NCBI GenBank assembly: GCA_026119855.1
Contig: JAOWBW010000249.1
Location: forward strand, 1,240,001 to 1,304,000
Direction: 5' to 3'
From: Campanula takesimana
Taxonomy: Eukaryota > Streptophyta > Magnoliopsida > Asterales > Campanulaceae
Length of the DNA stretch: 64,000 bases
Position 1 is the first letter of the stretch. Each line of letters opens with the position of its first letter. Made by a program: the position numbers and the translations under genes. Positions 1-10,941 of this stretch are shown in pieces. The notes under the pieces are model-generated. The model was not told the origin of the DNA. It was given only the letters and a program-made list of their open reading frames with translations, and did no database searches.

Positions 1-92
1 TACACACTACTATTCTTGACTCAAATTTGCCTTTATTTCTTAATAAGCGTGTAAATTCAAACTAAGAACCTTAAACAGGGACGGAGGGAGTA
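1..92. mobile_element. Stowaway-type MITE, right end (cut by window edge)
   Basis: The stretch ends in GGGACGGAGGGAGTA, the inverted form of the TACTCCCTCCGTCC end seen on many elements here. It also carries the phrase AATAAGCGTGTAAA found in the complete element at 7151-7453, so it is the right part of the same family. The left end lies outside the window. Confidence 0.7.
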
Positions 93-309
93 CTAATATT
101 TATTATTCATTTTTATTTTGATTAATTAATTCTAGATTGTATGATGGTTTCAACACCTTAATAATTTTTTTGTTGTAAATATTATTAAAAAGATTGATAT
201 TGATTCTTAAAATGGAATAAAAATAATTAAATTTGTATAAAGTTTATTAAAATTTAATTGAATTTATCATTAAAGTTAATTGTTATTCATCGAGACGGGG
301 AATAAATAT

Positions 310-571
310 TACTACCTCTGTCCATAAATGAGTGTCCAAATTTCATTTTAAGGGACACTGAAAATCTCAACTTTATGTACAATTTGCTAGCAAAGATTCA
401 CATATAATCTTGTAATCTCCTTTCCAAACATTTAGTTTTGCACGTATAAACAAACAGATGAAATTTTTTTCAAAAAAAAACATTTATGGACAAAGTTATG
501 TTAAAAAAAGACACTCATTTTGGGACAAAGATTTCTTGACAATGAACACTCATTTAAGGACAGAGGGAGTA
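310..571. mobile_element. Stowaway-type MITE (family with AAATGAGTGT ends)
   Basis: Imperfect terminal inverted repeats of about 26 bp: the left begins TACTACCTCTGTCC and the right ends GGACAGAGGGAGTA. Both continue into AAATGAGTGT or its complement. TA lies at both ends, as expected for Tc1/Mariner-related insertion. It has no coding capacity; short ORFs here are chance. Related copies lie at 8822-9053 and 22594-22735. Confidence 0.8.
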
Positions 572-814
572 AAAAACTTTTGCCAAGTCCAATTTTAAAG
601 TTGTTACTGGTATGCAAAAAAAAAAAAAAAACTAAATCATTTTCTGCTGTTGCTTCACATAAATGGCTGTTGATGAAAACGATGATGAAGATAAAGAAAG
701 AAACTAAGGAATGTTGTAATCTTTTCGGTTTCTTCATCATTCTTTTCCTTTCAACATCTCTTCTCTTTTCAATATTCAATAAGTAGTTAATTATGATTAA
801 GTCTGAGGTTCCAT

Positions 815-1466
815 TGCTGATGACTTTAGTGTCATCAGCTATTTTATGTAATTGTGATTTACTAGAGACCAATGCGATTTCATATTAGGCTCGGATACGA
901 GTAAGGGAAAGTGTGGAGTACACACTCGTTTGAGTTAATTTGTCTTCGACCACGATAAAGAAGCAGGGGTCAAGGGGGGTTGCGCCCCCTTGCGGGGTCA
1001 AGGGGTAGCGCCCTGGGGTCCCGCTCCCAAGTGAGCGGGTGGGGGTCGAGGGGAAGTCGCCCCTCGATGGGGTCTGGGGGCAGCGCCCCGACCCAAACGT
1101 ATAGTTGGTGCTCCAAATGTACTACCCATTTTTCCCGCAAAAACCAAAAGACACAATCGTTTGCTAACAATTGTGACTGTTACCCGCCAAAACCTAAAGA
1201 CACAATGGTTGCTAACAATTGTGACTGTTTACTGCTAATAGCCATCTGTATATAAACAGATTTTGGTCTCATTTGATAGTACGAAAAATTCAACCAAGTT
1301 TTCAATATGTCTTCTTTGCCCAGAAACAGAAAGTTTGATTGTTTTATCCCAATAGAGATTTCGTGTAACTGAATAAGGGTCGAGATACTTTATTCTGAAA
1401 GTGGATTATACACGATTCGATCAAATATCCAGGATTATCATTACACCCAAACCCCAATTTCTAACA
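815..1466 (-). mobile_element. Solo LTR nested in the TRIM
   Basis: A 652-bp block separates the two halves of the left TRIM LTR. On the minus strand it begins TGTTAGAAATTGGGG and ends CATCAGCA, so it has TG...CA ends. It carries a GC-rich, self-complementary stretch (967-1092, alternating GGGG and CCCC runs), as found in some plant LTRs. No internal region or second LTR is present, hence solo. A clean 5-bp target duplication is not visible, partly because the TRIM LTR is diverged at the insertion point. Confidence 0.65.
1134..1231. repeat. Tandem duplication, 49-bp unit
   Basis: Two adjacent copies of a unit containing CTAACAATTGTGACTGTT with a period of 49 bp and few differences. They lie inside the solo LTR. 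Confidence 0.75.
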
Positions 1467-1661
1467 CCAATTGGCAATGTGAGGAGTAGCCCAGGATCTT
1501 TATATAGTCAATGCTTGGCTTGTTAATTCCAAATGTGGGAAAATGTCTCTAACACGCCCCTCACGTGTAGCCGGGCTTTGCCAAAGGCTTACAACGTGGA
1601 CTTGTTACGGGTGGCGCGGAGCAACATCGTGGGCCGTTGGGCCTGCACGTGTAACGGGCCA

Positions 1662-1673
1662 GCTCTGATACCA
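1662..1673 (-). other. Primer binding site of the TRIM (tRNA-iMet type)
   Basis: The minus strand reads TGGTATCAGAGC, directly next to the end of the 5' LTR of the TRIM. This is the usual plant initiator-methionine tRNA primer site and it sets the element's orientation. Confidence 0.88.
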
Positions 1674-1794
1674 TGATAAAGTCTGAGGTTCCATCCCAAA
1701 ATCAATTGGCAATGGGAGGAGTAGCCCAGGATCTTTATATAGTCAATGCTTGGCTTGTTAATTCCCGATGTGTGATAATGTCTCTAACAAATTA

Positions 1795-2291
1795 TGTATT
1801 CGTTTTTTATTTTTTATATGCTCTTTTTTCTGCAATTGAATTATTTTGGTTACCCTATTAGAAATAGAATTTCTATCATTCGTCGAGGGATTATGTCTTC
1901 TCTCCTTCGTCGATAGCCTATGTCTTCTCTTCATTGTTTTGAGGGACTGTGCAATGATTGAATTTCTTTTTGTTGCAATGTTTGAGATGATTGGTTATAC
2001 ACTTATTGTCAACCCTAATGCTTTAATTTGTCATGTTATCAAAGCTAAATATTTTTCTAGTGATGATTTTTTTAATTCCGAATTTGAGCAATGCTATAGT
2101 AATACTTAGAGAAACACTTAGGCGTCCCAAGTCATTCTCTATAATCTATAAGGGTATTTATTAGAGATTTGATTGATTTCGGAAATATTAGGAAAAGTTA
2201 GATTCTTATGACGTTTGCAAGTTGATGACTTAATTATTTTAATGATAATTGCATCTTTATATAGCAACTTTTATATTTTAGATAGAGTTGG
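1795..2291. other. AT-rich sequence, no gene seen
   Basis: Short ORFs here have no recognisable domain or codon structure. No repeat boundary is visible between the TRIM and the next inverted-repeat element. Confidence 0.5.
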
Positions 2292-2494
2292 TTTTGGGGG
2301 AAACTAGTTTCCCCCTAATGTTAAAAAAAGACTGGTTTTGACAAGCAATAATGAACCAAGCTTCAACCTTTTTTTAAACCGGTTCGGTCCAACATCTCGC
2401 TCATTAACAAAATTAGGGCATAAAACGTGGAAAACACTAGTAGCCGCCGACTGTTCCCTTCTTCCGGAATCTCTCTACCGCCATTGCAGACGAG

Positions 2495-2812
2495 ATGAGC
2501 TTCAAAAAAACGATTGAAAAGGTATGAATCTTTACAAGTTTGTTCATCAATTATCACTTTTTTTTTTAATTTGAAATTGAAATTGAAATTGATATTCGAA
2601 TTCTCTAACTGATCTAATTGAAATTGATTTTCTCCTTATAGAAGATGGATATGGAGATGGAGATAGTAGATCACAATGTCCTTGAACCAGACGAGAGTGA
2701 GATTGAAAAAGACAATGAAAATCAATTTGAAGAGATGGATATCTTCATTTGGCTCAAAAACACAAAATCTACACTTAATTTGAATCCTGTAGTCGTTTGC
2801 TGCTCAAATTGA
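2495..2812 (+). CDS. Possible small two-exon ORF inside the inverted-repeat element
   Basis: An ATG at 2495 opens nine codons ending in AAG before a GTATGA donor at 2522. A CCTTATAG acceptor ends at 2641 and the frame continues from 2642 to TGA at 2810-2812, giving 65 residues. The predicted product is rich in Glu, Asp and Met (residues 11-40), with no domain I recognise. Signals and frame agree, which is why I list it, but the length is short and it sits in a transposable element. It could be the 5' remnant of a transposase or a captured gene start. Confidence 0.25.
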
Positions 2813-2829
2813 AATGGAGATGTTCAAGC

Positions 2830-3540
2830 TGCTCAAATTGAAATAGAATTGATTTGGTGTAACTTGTTGTTTAGTATAGTAACTTGGAGTTTTAGTATTG
2901 TAACTGATATTTTATTACAATAACTTGATTTTTTATTAGTACAGCCTGGTGGTTAATCAAGCTATGTTGTATCAGATCTATACTTAGTATTTTAGTAGCG
3001 TAACTTGGTGTTTAAGCAGACAAATTTGATATTATAATAACATTGAAATAAAGCATTTTGAATATCGAGTTATATATAAATTGGTGTTGTTTTAGTTTAG
3101 TAACTTGGTGTTTTAGTATTGTAACTTTATGCTTTAATACAATAACTTGGTGATTTGTTAGTGCAATTTGCTGGTTAAAGATGTTATGCTATATCAGATA
3201 TATACTTGGTATTTTAGTAGTGTAACTTGGTCTTTGGAGCAGACAAACTTGTTATTATAATAACCATGCAATTTCTATTGAAATAAGCATTTTGAACATC
3301 AACTATAATACTATAACTTAGTGTTGTTAGTATAGTAACTTGGTGTTTTACTATTTTAACTTTATGTTTTAGTACAGTGACTTTGTGTTTAATTAGTGAA
3401 GCCTGGTGGTTAATCAAGTTATGCAGTATCGGATCTACACTTGGTGTTTATTAGTGTAACTTCGTAATTTAACAGACAAACTTGATATTATAATAACCGT
3501 ACAATTTATTTTGAAACAAGCAGTTTGAACATGAGCTTAT
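2830..3540. repeat. Three tandem copies of a ~234-bp AT-rich unit
   Basis: Phrases such as TTTTAGTATTGTAACTT, the GGTGGTTAATCAAG region and GCATTTTGAACATC recur in the same order. The last of these falls at 3053, 3287 and 3520, giving periods of 234 and 233 bp. The array lies inside the 2292-4377 element. Confidence 0.75.
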
Positions 3541-4484
3541 AATACAACTTAATACACATGTTTAATCATAAAAAACAGCAAGTTAATAAGTTAAAATAAT
3601 AAGTTTGGACTTAAAACAATAAGTTACAATTTCACTAACTAACACCCTTTCTAGACCTAGTTTGCTGACATATGCTGCAGTTGAACCATCAGCTTTCTTT
3701 CTCTTCTTCTCCTCGTTGTCTTTGCTCCCAACAACCTTGTCAATGTGATCATGTTTGATTGCCGGAAAGTCTTCAACTTTATTCAACAAAGACTCCTTTG
3801 CTTGTTTAAATCACTTAGTAACAAGTACCAAACTCAACATAACTAAACAAGCATCACAAAAACATAACAAAAAATGCTTGAAATCAACACAATAAGCGAA
3901 CAAAATAGAGTGAGAATCAAGCGGAAAAAGCTTGAAATCAACACATACCTCCATCATGCCCGTCCTCTTCTTCATTACATATTTCTTTGCGTTTGGATTT
4001 GAAATCAACCTCATTCTGCTTGAAATTGAGTGCAATCGAGTGAAATAGAGTGAGTATGACCGTCGTTAGGTCTGAGAGAGAGTGAGATGGAGATAGCGAC
4101 GGCGACGATTAGTCGGGGAGTGAGAGAGATGGAGATTTAGGTCGAAGAGTGAGAGAGATGGAGGCGGCTAGGTCTGAGAGAGATGGAGAGAGCACGGTTA
4201 GAGATGGGAGAGAGAAAGAGTCGTACATCCAAAGCCGCATAAAAGGCCGGTTTACAAAAATTTTGATCGAATTTTTTTAATGAGCGAGAACCGGTTTAGA
4301 AAAGGTAGGAGTTGGTTTGCTGGTTATCCAAAACCGGTCTTTTTTTAACATTAGAGGGAAACTAGTTTCCCCCAAAATTTTGTGTTTTATATAAGCCTTC
4401 GACAGTTGTGAAGTACCATCTTTTTAATACTTATTAATGAAATTATGTTATTTGCTTTAAAAATACTAATTTGTTACTGGTATA

Positions 4485-4759
4485 TACTCTCCCCATCCTA
4501 GTATAAGTAGGACTAGAGGAGTGAGCACAATAATTAAGAGAAAAGTAATGAATGTGTGGTAGAAAGTGAAGAGAGAGAATGAGTGAGGTAAATAATAGTG
4601 TTGGTTGAATAAAATAAGTGGTGAAAAATGAAGAGAAAGAATGCGTGTGGTTGGTTGAATATAAATATATTAAAACATTTTTATTTTGAACCGTCTTAGT
4701 TATTTTGGGACGACCTAAAATGGAAAATAGTCTTCTTTTGTGCTGGGACGGAGGGAGTA
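4485..4759. mobile_element. Stowaway-type MITE (275 bp)
   Basis: Starts TACTCTCCCCATCC and ends GGGACGGAGGGAGTA, with TA at each end. Arms extend about 30 bp through AGTATAAGTAGGACT and its counterpart. It belongs to the same ~285-bp family as 8257-8544, 14672-14953 and 24929-25213. The long minus-strand ORF across it is an artefact of the MITE sequence. Confidence 0.85.
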
Positions 4760-6539
4760 CAGTACTGTAGTTGTTATGGAAACACTGGGGGGCCATATTA
4801 CAGTGAATTGTGGACCATAGTTGTAAGCTTTTATTTACTTGCAATCTGGAAATTTTAAAGTCATTTTGTCATATAATAACTACAACTGTAAAGTTGCTAA
4901 AAAGGGTAACTCTTTTGTACTTATGCATAATAGCTTTACCCTCCATCAGATTTATTATGTAAGACAAAACGCTTTTGATTTGATTCGCACCCCAATTTGG
5001 TACTTTTTTTTCTTGGATTTCTATCATTAAATCTTATGTATCATATAAGAAAACACATACTAAAACGAATAAAATAAAATACAGTATCTTCAATAATATC
5101 ATGCCAAGATTTTTTGTTTACTTTTTACACAAAATTCTTTAATCAAGCTGAAATGGAATATTTCTTCAATCAATCTCATACAATTTCAATCCTTTATCCG
5201 ACCAAATGCAAATTAAATTTTTGTAAAAGTCGGTTTAGTATGTGAAATGACCACCAATATATATTGCTGGTATTTATTTGACGATTTAAATTTAAGCTTT
5301 TAAGATATGATAGTAATTTAACATTGTATCAAAACTTTAAAATGGGTAACATCATGTTTTAAATCACCCCACTTTACAAATTAAGCTCTTAGTATACATG
5401 ATTAAGCGATTAATTAATTTGATAAACTCATAATATTTGAAGCATGAATTGTTCGACGCTGAAGTGCTGCTTCCACGTATACGCCGCTCTGCTACTTCAA
5501 ACCAGTGAGATTTGACAAAATCTCGTACTTAATGAAAGTGTGATGCAACCATATACTATCAATTACTGAGAGCAGCATAACTACATACCATCTCCGTCTC
5601 ACAACAACTTTATAATGTTTTTTAATCAATGAGACTCGCTTATCTAATACTCACATCAACTAACTCATTTACAATTCCCTTGCCCATTAATAATTCATAT
5701 CCCAGTATCTATACTCACAACAGCTTAATATTACACATATCTTTCTTAATTTTGATGCCTCAATCACAAGTGCAAATTACTTTTTCATTGTAAGCCATAT
5801 TTTCTTTTGGTCAATACTATGTAAAGATGTAATGAAAAAGTGAGAGAAGAAAACAAAACTCAAAAAAAGTAAAGCAAAGCAAAGCTAAAATATTTGACTT
5901 TGACTAATTTACCTTAAAAGAGGTTAAATAAAATTTAATATACTAGGTAAAATAAAGACGAGAGAATCCGTCCATGCATGACACACATAACGGAGTTAAC
6001 GTAAGATGCCATAGTTGCATGGGGACAACGTCAAAAGATATCATTTTATTGGTTCTTTTCTTCCCCATCTAACAAGAAATCATGATCTTATCATTACATG
6101 TCCTTTATTTTTACTTTTTTACTTTCTTTTTTGTTTTTACTTTTTTTCCCCCCATAATAAAAGCATAAAAAGTGCATTAACTTGGAGGAGGGTATCATCG
6201 AGATTCGAGCCCATGTAGATTTGTATGAAAAAAACCAAACAAATTTCAAGGGATACTAATTAAAGTGGAAAAGTACCATGTTTTGTGAATCGTGTAGATA
6301 TAGATTGTATTCACATCGAAATTCAAAATAGTTGTTTTAAAAATGATAATTTTAATATATTTTTTTTGTTTGTTTCAAAAAATTATTCACATTTTCAAAT
6401 TTAAAGCTTCAAAATTGTAAGCGATACATGCAATCTCATGCACGATATAATTATTCATATCTCAAGGATCATTCAATCAAATTACTTTACTAGTAGATAT
6501 TCTTCTATAGTTTGAATATATATCTTTTAATACATACAT
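4760..6539. other. AT-rich intergenic sequence, no gene seen
   Basis: Nothing here looks like an exon, RNA gene or complete repeat. Codon-like composition is absent and the ORFs are short. Confidence 0.5.
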
Positions 6540-6615
6540 TACAAGAAATTTCAATTGATTTCCTAATAAGCGCGTAAAGGCAAACTAAGAACATTAAGAT
6601 GGGACGGAGAGAGTA
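6540..6615. mobile_element. Right-end fragment of a Stowaway-type MITE
   Basis: Contains AATAAGCGCGTAAA and ends GGGACGGAGAGAGTA, matching the right part of 7151-7453. The left end is missing. Confidence 0.6.
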
Positions 6616-6931
6616 TTTGTGAATAATGAATCGAATAAGTTATCTACTTTGTGTCAAACAGGAACTAAAAATATTGTTTTGTAAAGGAAAGGAAACACAA
6701 AAAAGAACATCACCTTATTGAAGCAACACATATTACAAGAAATTTCTCACTCTCTTTTCTTTTCATCTTTTTTTCTCTTCTTTTCACAAGAAATGTTAAA
6801 AAAAAAAGAAAAGTGAGTAACGTTGTGGACGTAGAAACCGAGTAGATCTCATTTTGCATGGAAGAATCAAAATTAAATGTATTCCGAGGATTTAGAAAGG
6901 AAAAAAGGAGAAGGAAATCTAATTCCTTTGC

Positions 6932-6955
6932 AAAAAAAAAAAAAAAAAAAAAAAA
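6932..6955. repeat. Poly(A) tract
   Basis: An uninterrupted run of 24 A. Confidence 0.95.
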
Positions 6956-7150
6956 GGTTAATTTGATAGAAACTAATTAAAAAATTGTAGTTTAATTTTT
7001 CCTCCTTTTGCATGTCAAAAAGAGAATCTGATACTCTCTTTGATCTTTTCCTTAGCTTAACTCCATGCATACCTATCTACCTATTTCCATATCTTCTGCA
7101 AAGTGGAAACTTTTGTTTCAAACCATTATCCATATCCAACCCATGATAAA

Positions 7151-7453
7151 TACTCCCTCCGTCTCAGTTTGAGTTTCATACTTTCCTTTTAAAGTATTTC
7201 TCAGTTTAAAGTTTTTAGTTAATTTATTCCTTAAATAGCAAAGTATGAACAGTGCTTTAGACAATCTTGTTTTCATAAAGATCATATATTACAAAAAAAA
7301 AACCATTATTTACCTATCGACTTTTCACTCACTTGCTTTATGAATTGACAATTATATTCTCTACATACTACTAATCTTGACTCAAGCTTACATTGGTTCC
7401 TTAATAAGCGTGTAAAATCAAAATAAGAACATTAAACTGAGACGGAGGGAATA
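7151..7453. mobile_element. Stowaway-type MITE (303 bp)
   Basis: Starts TACTCCCTCCGTCTCAGTTT and ends AAACTGAGACGGAGGGAATA, so the 20-bp ends are inverted copies with one mismatch. TA flanks both sides. Non-coding. This is the complete member of the family seen as fragments at 1-92 and 6540-6615. Confidence 0.9.
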
Positions 7454-7778
7454 TCACATATGACTTATCAACGTTTTAATAAATATGCTTTAATTGTTTG
7501 TGCATTGCTTGTACTATGGTGAAATTACACTATTCTTTATCTCTATAGAAATTGGATATTAATTTTGAGGCGTATCAAAAAGGAAGCAAGACATTTTTCT
7601 ATGACCCGGAAGTAGTGTCATGTTGAAATGCATAGACCCGCCGAAGTTAATTTGAACCAGTGCCTTATAGATGCCCTAATGTATGTCACATTCTGTACGA
7701 TTAATGAACTTATGACTATAAATTATTGGGACTGATGTCATGTATCAACGATACTTCTCCGACTCAAAGTTAAAGTTC

Positions 7779-8041
7779 TAATTTCGTTTTTTGGTACGTC
7801 TCAGAGTAAGAGTCATTTTCTTAAAATGACAAATGATACATTTTTGTTTTTATAACGCTTGTTAACTGCAAAAAAGCCAACACTTAATTACCAACCTACT
7901 TTTTACCCACTTACTTAATTAATAGTGTTTTGAACAAATATATTTTCAAGTCACTTGTAATATATATCTACCACTCATTTAGCATTTTTAATAAGCGTCC
8001 ATATCCCATGTAAGAGTCTTACTCTGGGACGAAAATAGTAA
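7779..8041. mobile_element. Degenerate Stowaway-like MITE
   Basis: The left part carries GTCTCAGAGTAAGAGTCA and the right part GTAAGAGTCTTACTCTGGGAC, which are inverted counterparts. The outermost bases are diverged, so the limits are approximate. Confidence 0.55.
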
Positions 8042-8256
8042 CACGTAGTTGGATCATTAGAGACTTATAATTCAAACACAAAAGTGATAAGTTCCAAGAC
8101 TTTTGTAGACTTTGAGATACATTTTGAAAAAGGTTGATACATAACAAATTTAGTTACAAATAATTATGTAGGCAAGAACAAGCTGAATTTTCATTTTCTA
8201 ATGAGTGTATGTATATACTCCCTTTCTTCCATCTCATAATAAAATAAAATACGAAG

Positions 8257-8544
8257 TACTCTCTCCGTTTCATGTGAATTGAGACTTATTTCCCTTTTCG
8301 TCCGTTTCACCTCAATTGAGACTGCCCAAAATGGCAAACTTTTTAATATTTTATATTCACCCAACCCCACCCATTTAACCCTACTAATTCTCTCTCTTCA
8401 TTTTCCACCACTCATTTTATCCAACCAACACTACTATTTACCCCACTCATTCTCTCTCTTCATTTTCCACCACACGTTCACTACTTTCTCTTAATTATTG
8501 TGTCTTTTTTTTTTTGTCTCAATTCACATGAAACGGAGGGAGTA
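8257..8544. mobile_element. Stowaway-type MITE (288 bp)
   Basis: Starts TACTCTCTCCGTTTCATGTG and ends CACATGAAACGGAGGGAGTA, near-perfect inverted ends with TA at both sides. The interior repeats the phrase ACCCCACTCATTCTCTCTCT, shared with 14672-14953 and 24929-25213. Non-coding. Confidence 0.9.
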
Positions 8545-8821
8545 TACTTTATTTTGGGACCGATCAAGGTAGTACATTTTAGAATATGATAAATTTAAAG
8601 GGCAATTATTCTAACTTTATAAAATAAAAAGGGAAAGTTCATTTTTAGAACAGACTATAATGAAAAAATAAATGGTCATCTTAGTATGAAGAGAATATTT
8701 TAAACTGGTTTGACGAGTTGCAATGTTTCTAGTAAAACCCATATGGACCACATAGACGTCTATATACTCTATCTATAATCCAGCCATTGACGTGCGCTCT
8801 CAACATAAATATTCCACCAAT

Positions 8822-9053
8822 TACTCCCTCAACGAGTGTCAATTTTTAGAAAAATTTGTCCAAAATGAATGAATGTTCATTTTGTCCCTAAATGTTTTTA
8901 GGAATTTTTTTTATCGGTCTTTTTATACTTGTAAAACTAAATCTTGTAAAGAAAGATACAAAATTATAGTGTATGAATTTTGCCATCAAATTGTACAAAA
9001 AATTATGTCTTTTAAAATGAAATTTATACACTCATTTAGAGATAAAGATAGTA
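8822..9053. mobile_element. Stowaway-type MITE (AAATGAGTGT family, diverged)
   Basis: Starts TACTCCCTCAACGAGTGTC and ends ACACTCATTTAGAGATAAAG followed by ATAGTA. It shares interior phrases with 310-571 and 22594-22735 (a run resembling CGGTCTTTTTATACTTG). Confidence 0.65.
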
Positions 9054-9636
9054 CAAGATACTGTAAAAGACGTTTTTGACTTGTCTGACTTGTTCCGAAC
9101 AGATTAAGAAAGTAAGTGCAATATTTATTATGGGAAACGGAGAGAATTTCCTAAGACTGGGAATCAAATTATTGAAATAATTGATTCGGGGTATTTATCA
9201 TTTAAAACAATTATCTTCATTGTTTTTTTTTTCTTTTAGTATTTATCTAGGTTAAGTACCATTTTGTAAATACGTAGTTCATTCATTTCACAAACTAAAA
9301 ATAAAAATAAAAGTGAAAATCTAGAGAAAAACGTGTTTTACACTCGTTTTACTGTAAAACTTGTTTTCATGTAAAATAGAATTTCTTGATTCAAAACAAG
9401 TTTTGCACGTCTATTAATGAAAAAACATGTTTTTCATAAGACTAGTTCAAAATAAAATACTAACAGAACAGAGACGTCAACTCTAAAAAATGGATCAAAA
9501 TTTTGCACGAAAAAAATATTCATTTACATTGCTTGAAATTTCTTACAAAAGCAATGGAACTCCATCTCTCCAATGAAAATTTCAAGTAAGAACCTGAGCA
9601 AATATGAATTAATTGTTTTCTACCTAGCTACTAGAA
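9054..9636. other. Region downstream of CKX7 (3' UTR and flank)
   Basis: AT-rich DNA directly downstream of the stop codon of the minus-strand CKX7 gene. The nearer part should hold its 3' untranslated region and poly(A) site. No canonical AATAAA can be singled out with confidence, and no other feature is seen. Confidence 0.4.
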
Positions 9637-10907
9637 TCAAGGTTTCCTAGTAAAAATCTTCTGTCCAGGTGAAAGTATGGCCTTTGGATCAAACCTCTTC
9701 TTCATTTCCACGAATCGCGACCATTTTTGCCCAAAATGTTTCTTCCATTCCTCTTGAGATTTGTGGCTAGCGAGATATTGTTTGAACTCGATACCACTGT
9801 TGACACAACTTTGGATAATTTTTCGATTCTGTGCAACCAGTTCATCAACTGAGGGACCCTTTGGGTACGGAGTGGTGAATCGCAGCAGTGCTACAAGATA
9901 AAAGATTTCGCCTTCTGGGAGAACAACGAATGATCGTTCATCCCATCTGCATTTTATCAAAAAAAAAAAAATGATCAAAATTAGTACACTCAAAACACTA
10001 GTTAATAATTAATCGTTCATAATACAAAATAATTGTGTATCACTGCATTTTGATGCCCAAAACTATCATCATAATCCCATTTAGAGTGGAGTGCTATGAA
10101 CGACACGCTTAGGATTTTGAAGTAAAAATTTTACTCTAGATAAAGCCCTAAACTATCATAACTCAACATGTTTCCCCCACATGTCTACTATTAAGGGGCA
10201 CAAATGTCATTTAATCACCCTAAAACTTATTTCATCTCGCGTATCCTATTGTATCTCCCACATATTCAATTTACGGTTGCTATGCCGAGATGAGGGTAAG
10301 ACACGCAAGATAAACCAAGTTTACAAGGGCAATAAAAAACATATATGACCCTCAAATTTGCACATTTGAGTGACACAAATCAAATTCGGTTAGATTATAA
10401 ACTGTCGGTAGGTCTAAAACCTTACCTGAGATAAAAGTTCGAGACCCTAATGGAGATTATGATGAAATATTTGGGCACCAAAATGCATTTTTTTTTTCCC
10501 GAAAAGGCGAAAACAATGTGGACAGTAAGAAAGAGGGTGGGGGGGGGGGGACCAAAGGGAAGTCTACATCGATAATAAAGGAAAGAGGATACATCCATGA
10601 GTAAACAAAGAGGATAGATTGAGACGGGACAAATGAGACACCTTTAAAGATACACATCACAAGGACAATTTGGTCAGAAATGGAAAAAATAAAAAATGGA
10701 AGGAAGAAGGTGTTTGGACAAAATACAATGTCGCTGTAACGAACGCTGGCCAAATTGATTTGCCTTGTCTTTACGTATGTGGCAATCCTGACCCCCCCGG
10801 ATAGCTACATTTTCTACCTAAAGATTATACTACTATACATTTTCCCAAGACATTTTTACCCTCTTCCTTTTCCAAGGACCTAATTTCTGACAGATAGCTT
10901 TGCACTT

Positions 10908-10941
<34 letters not shown>

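Larger units (their letters stand above)
794..1789 (-). mobile_element. TRIM (terminal-repeat retrotransposon in miniature), split by a solo LTR
   Basis: Two short direct repeats (794-814 joined to 1467-1554, and 1674-1789) flank a 119-bp GC-rich internal stretch. Read on the minus strand, each LTR starts TGTTAGAGACAT. The 5' LTR (1674-1789, 116 bp) is followed at once by TGGTATCAGAGC, the initiator-Met tRNA primer binding site, and a purine-rich GTGAGGGGCG precedes the 3' LTR. A perfect 5-bp target duplication AATTA lies at 789-793 and 1790-1794. No protein is encoded. The left LTR is interrupted at 815-1466. Confidence 0.88.
2292..4377. mobile_element. 2.1-kb DNA transposon-like element with palindromic 48-bp inverted ends
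   Basis: Bases 2292-2339 and 4330-4377 are inverted copies of each other with only a few mismatches. Each arm contains GGGGGAAACTAGTTTCCCCC (perfect 20-bp palindrome at 2296-2315; one change at 4354-4373) followed by a TTAACATT-type spacer. Inside are a two-exon small ORF (2495-2812), three tandem copies of a 234-bp unit (2830-3540) and a GA-rich stretch (4040-4200). I found no convincing target duplication. A degraded short relative lies at 13930-14068. The superfamily is not certain. Confidence 0.7.

Noticed and set aside
3583..4035. Minus-strand coding-like stretch (KVEDFPAIKHDHIDKVVG) in the inverted-repeat element
   Set aside because: Composition is protein-like, but there is no recognisable domain, clear splice structure or support for a start, so I do not annotate a gene. 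It may be captured sequence.
2269..4392. TTTTATAT on both sides as an 8-bp target duplication of the 2292-4377 element
   Set aside because: The octamers do not abut the inverted repeats (the sequence between does not match as TIR) and are likely by chance in AT-rich DNA.
4443..4844. 133-codon minus-strand ORF
   Set aside because: It coincides with a Stowaway MITE whose sequence is open by composition. The same happens at 14607-14999 and 24834-25250.
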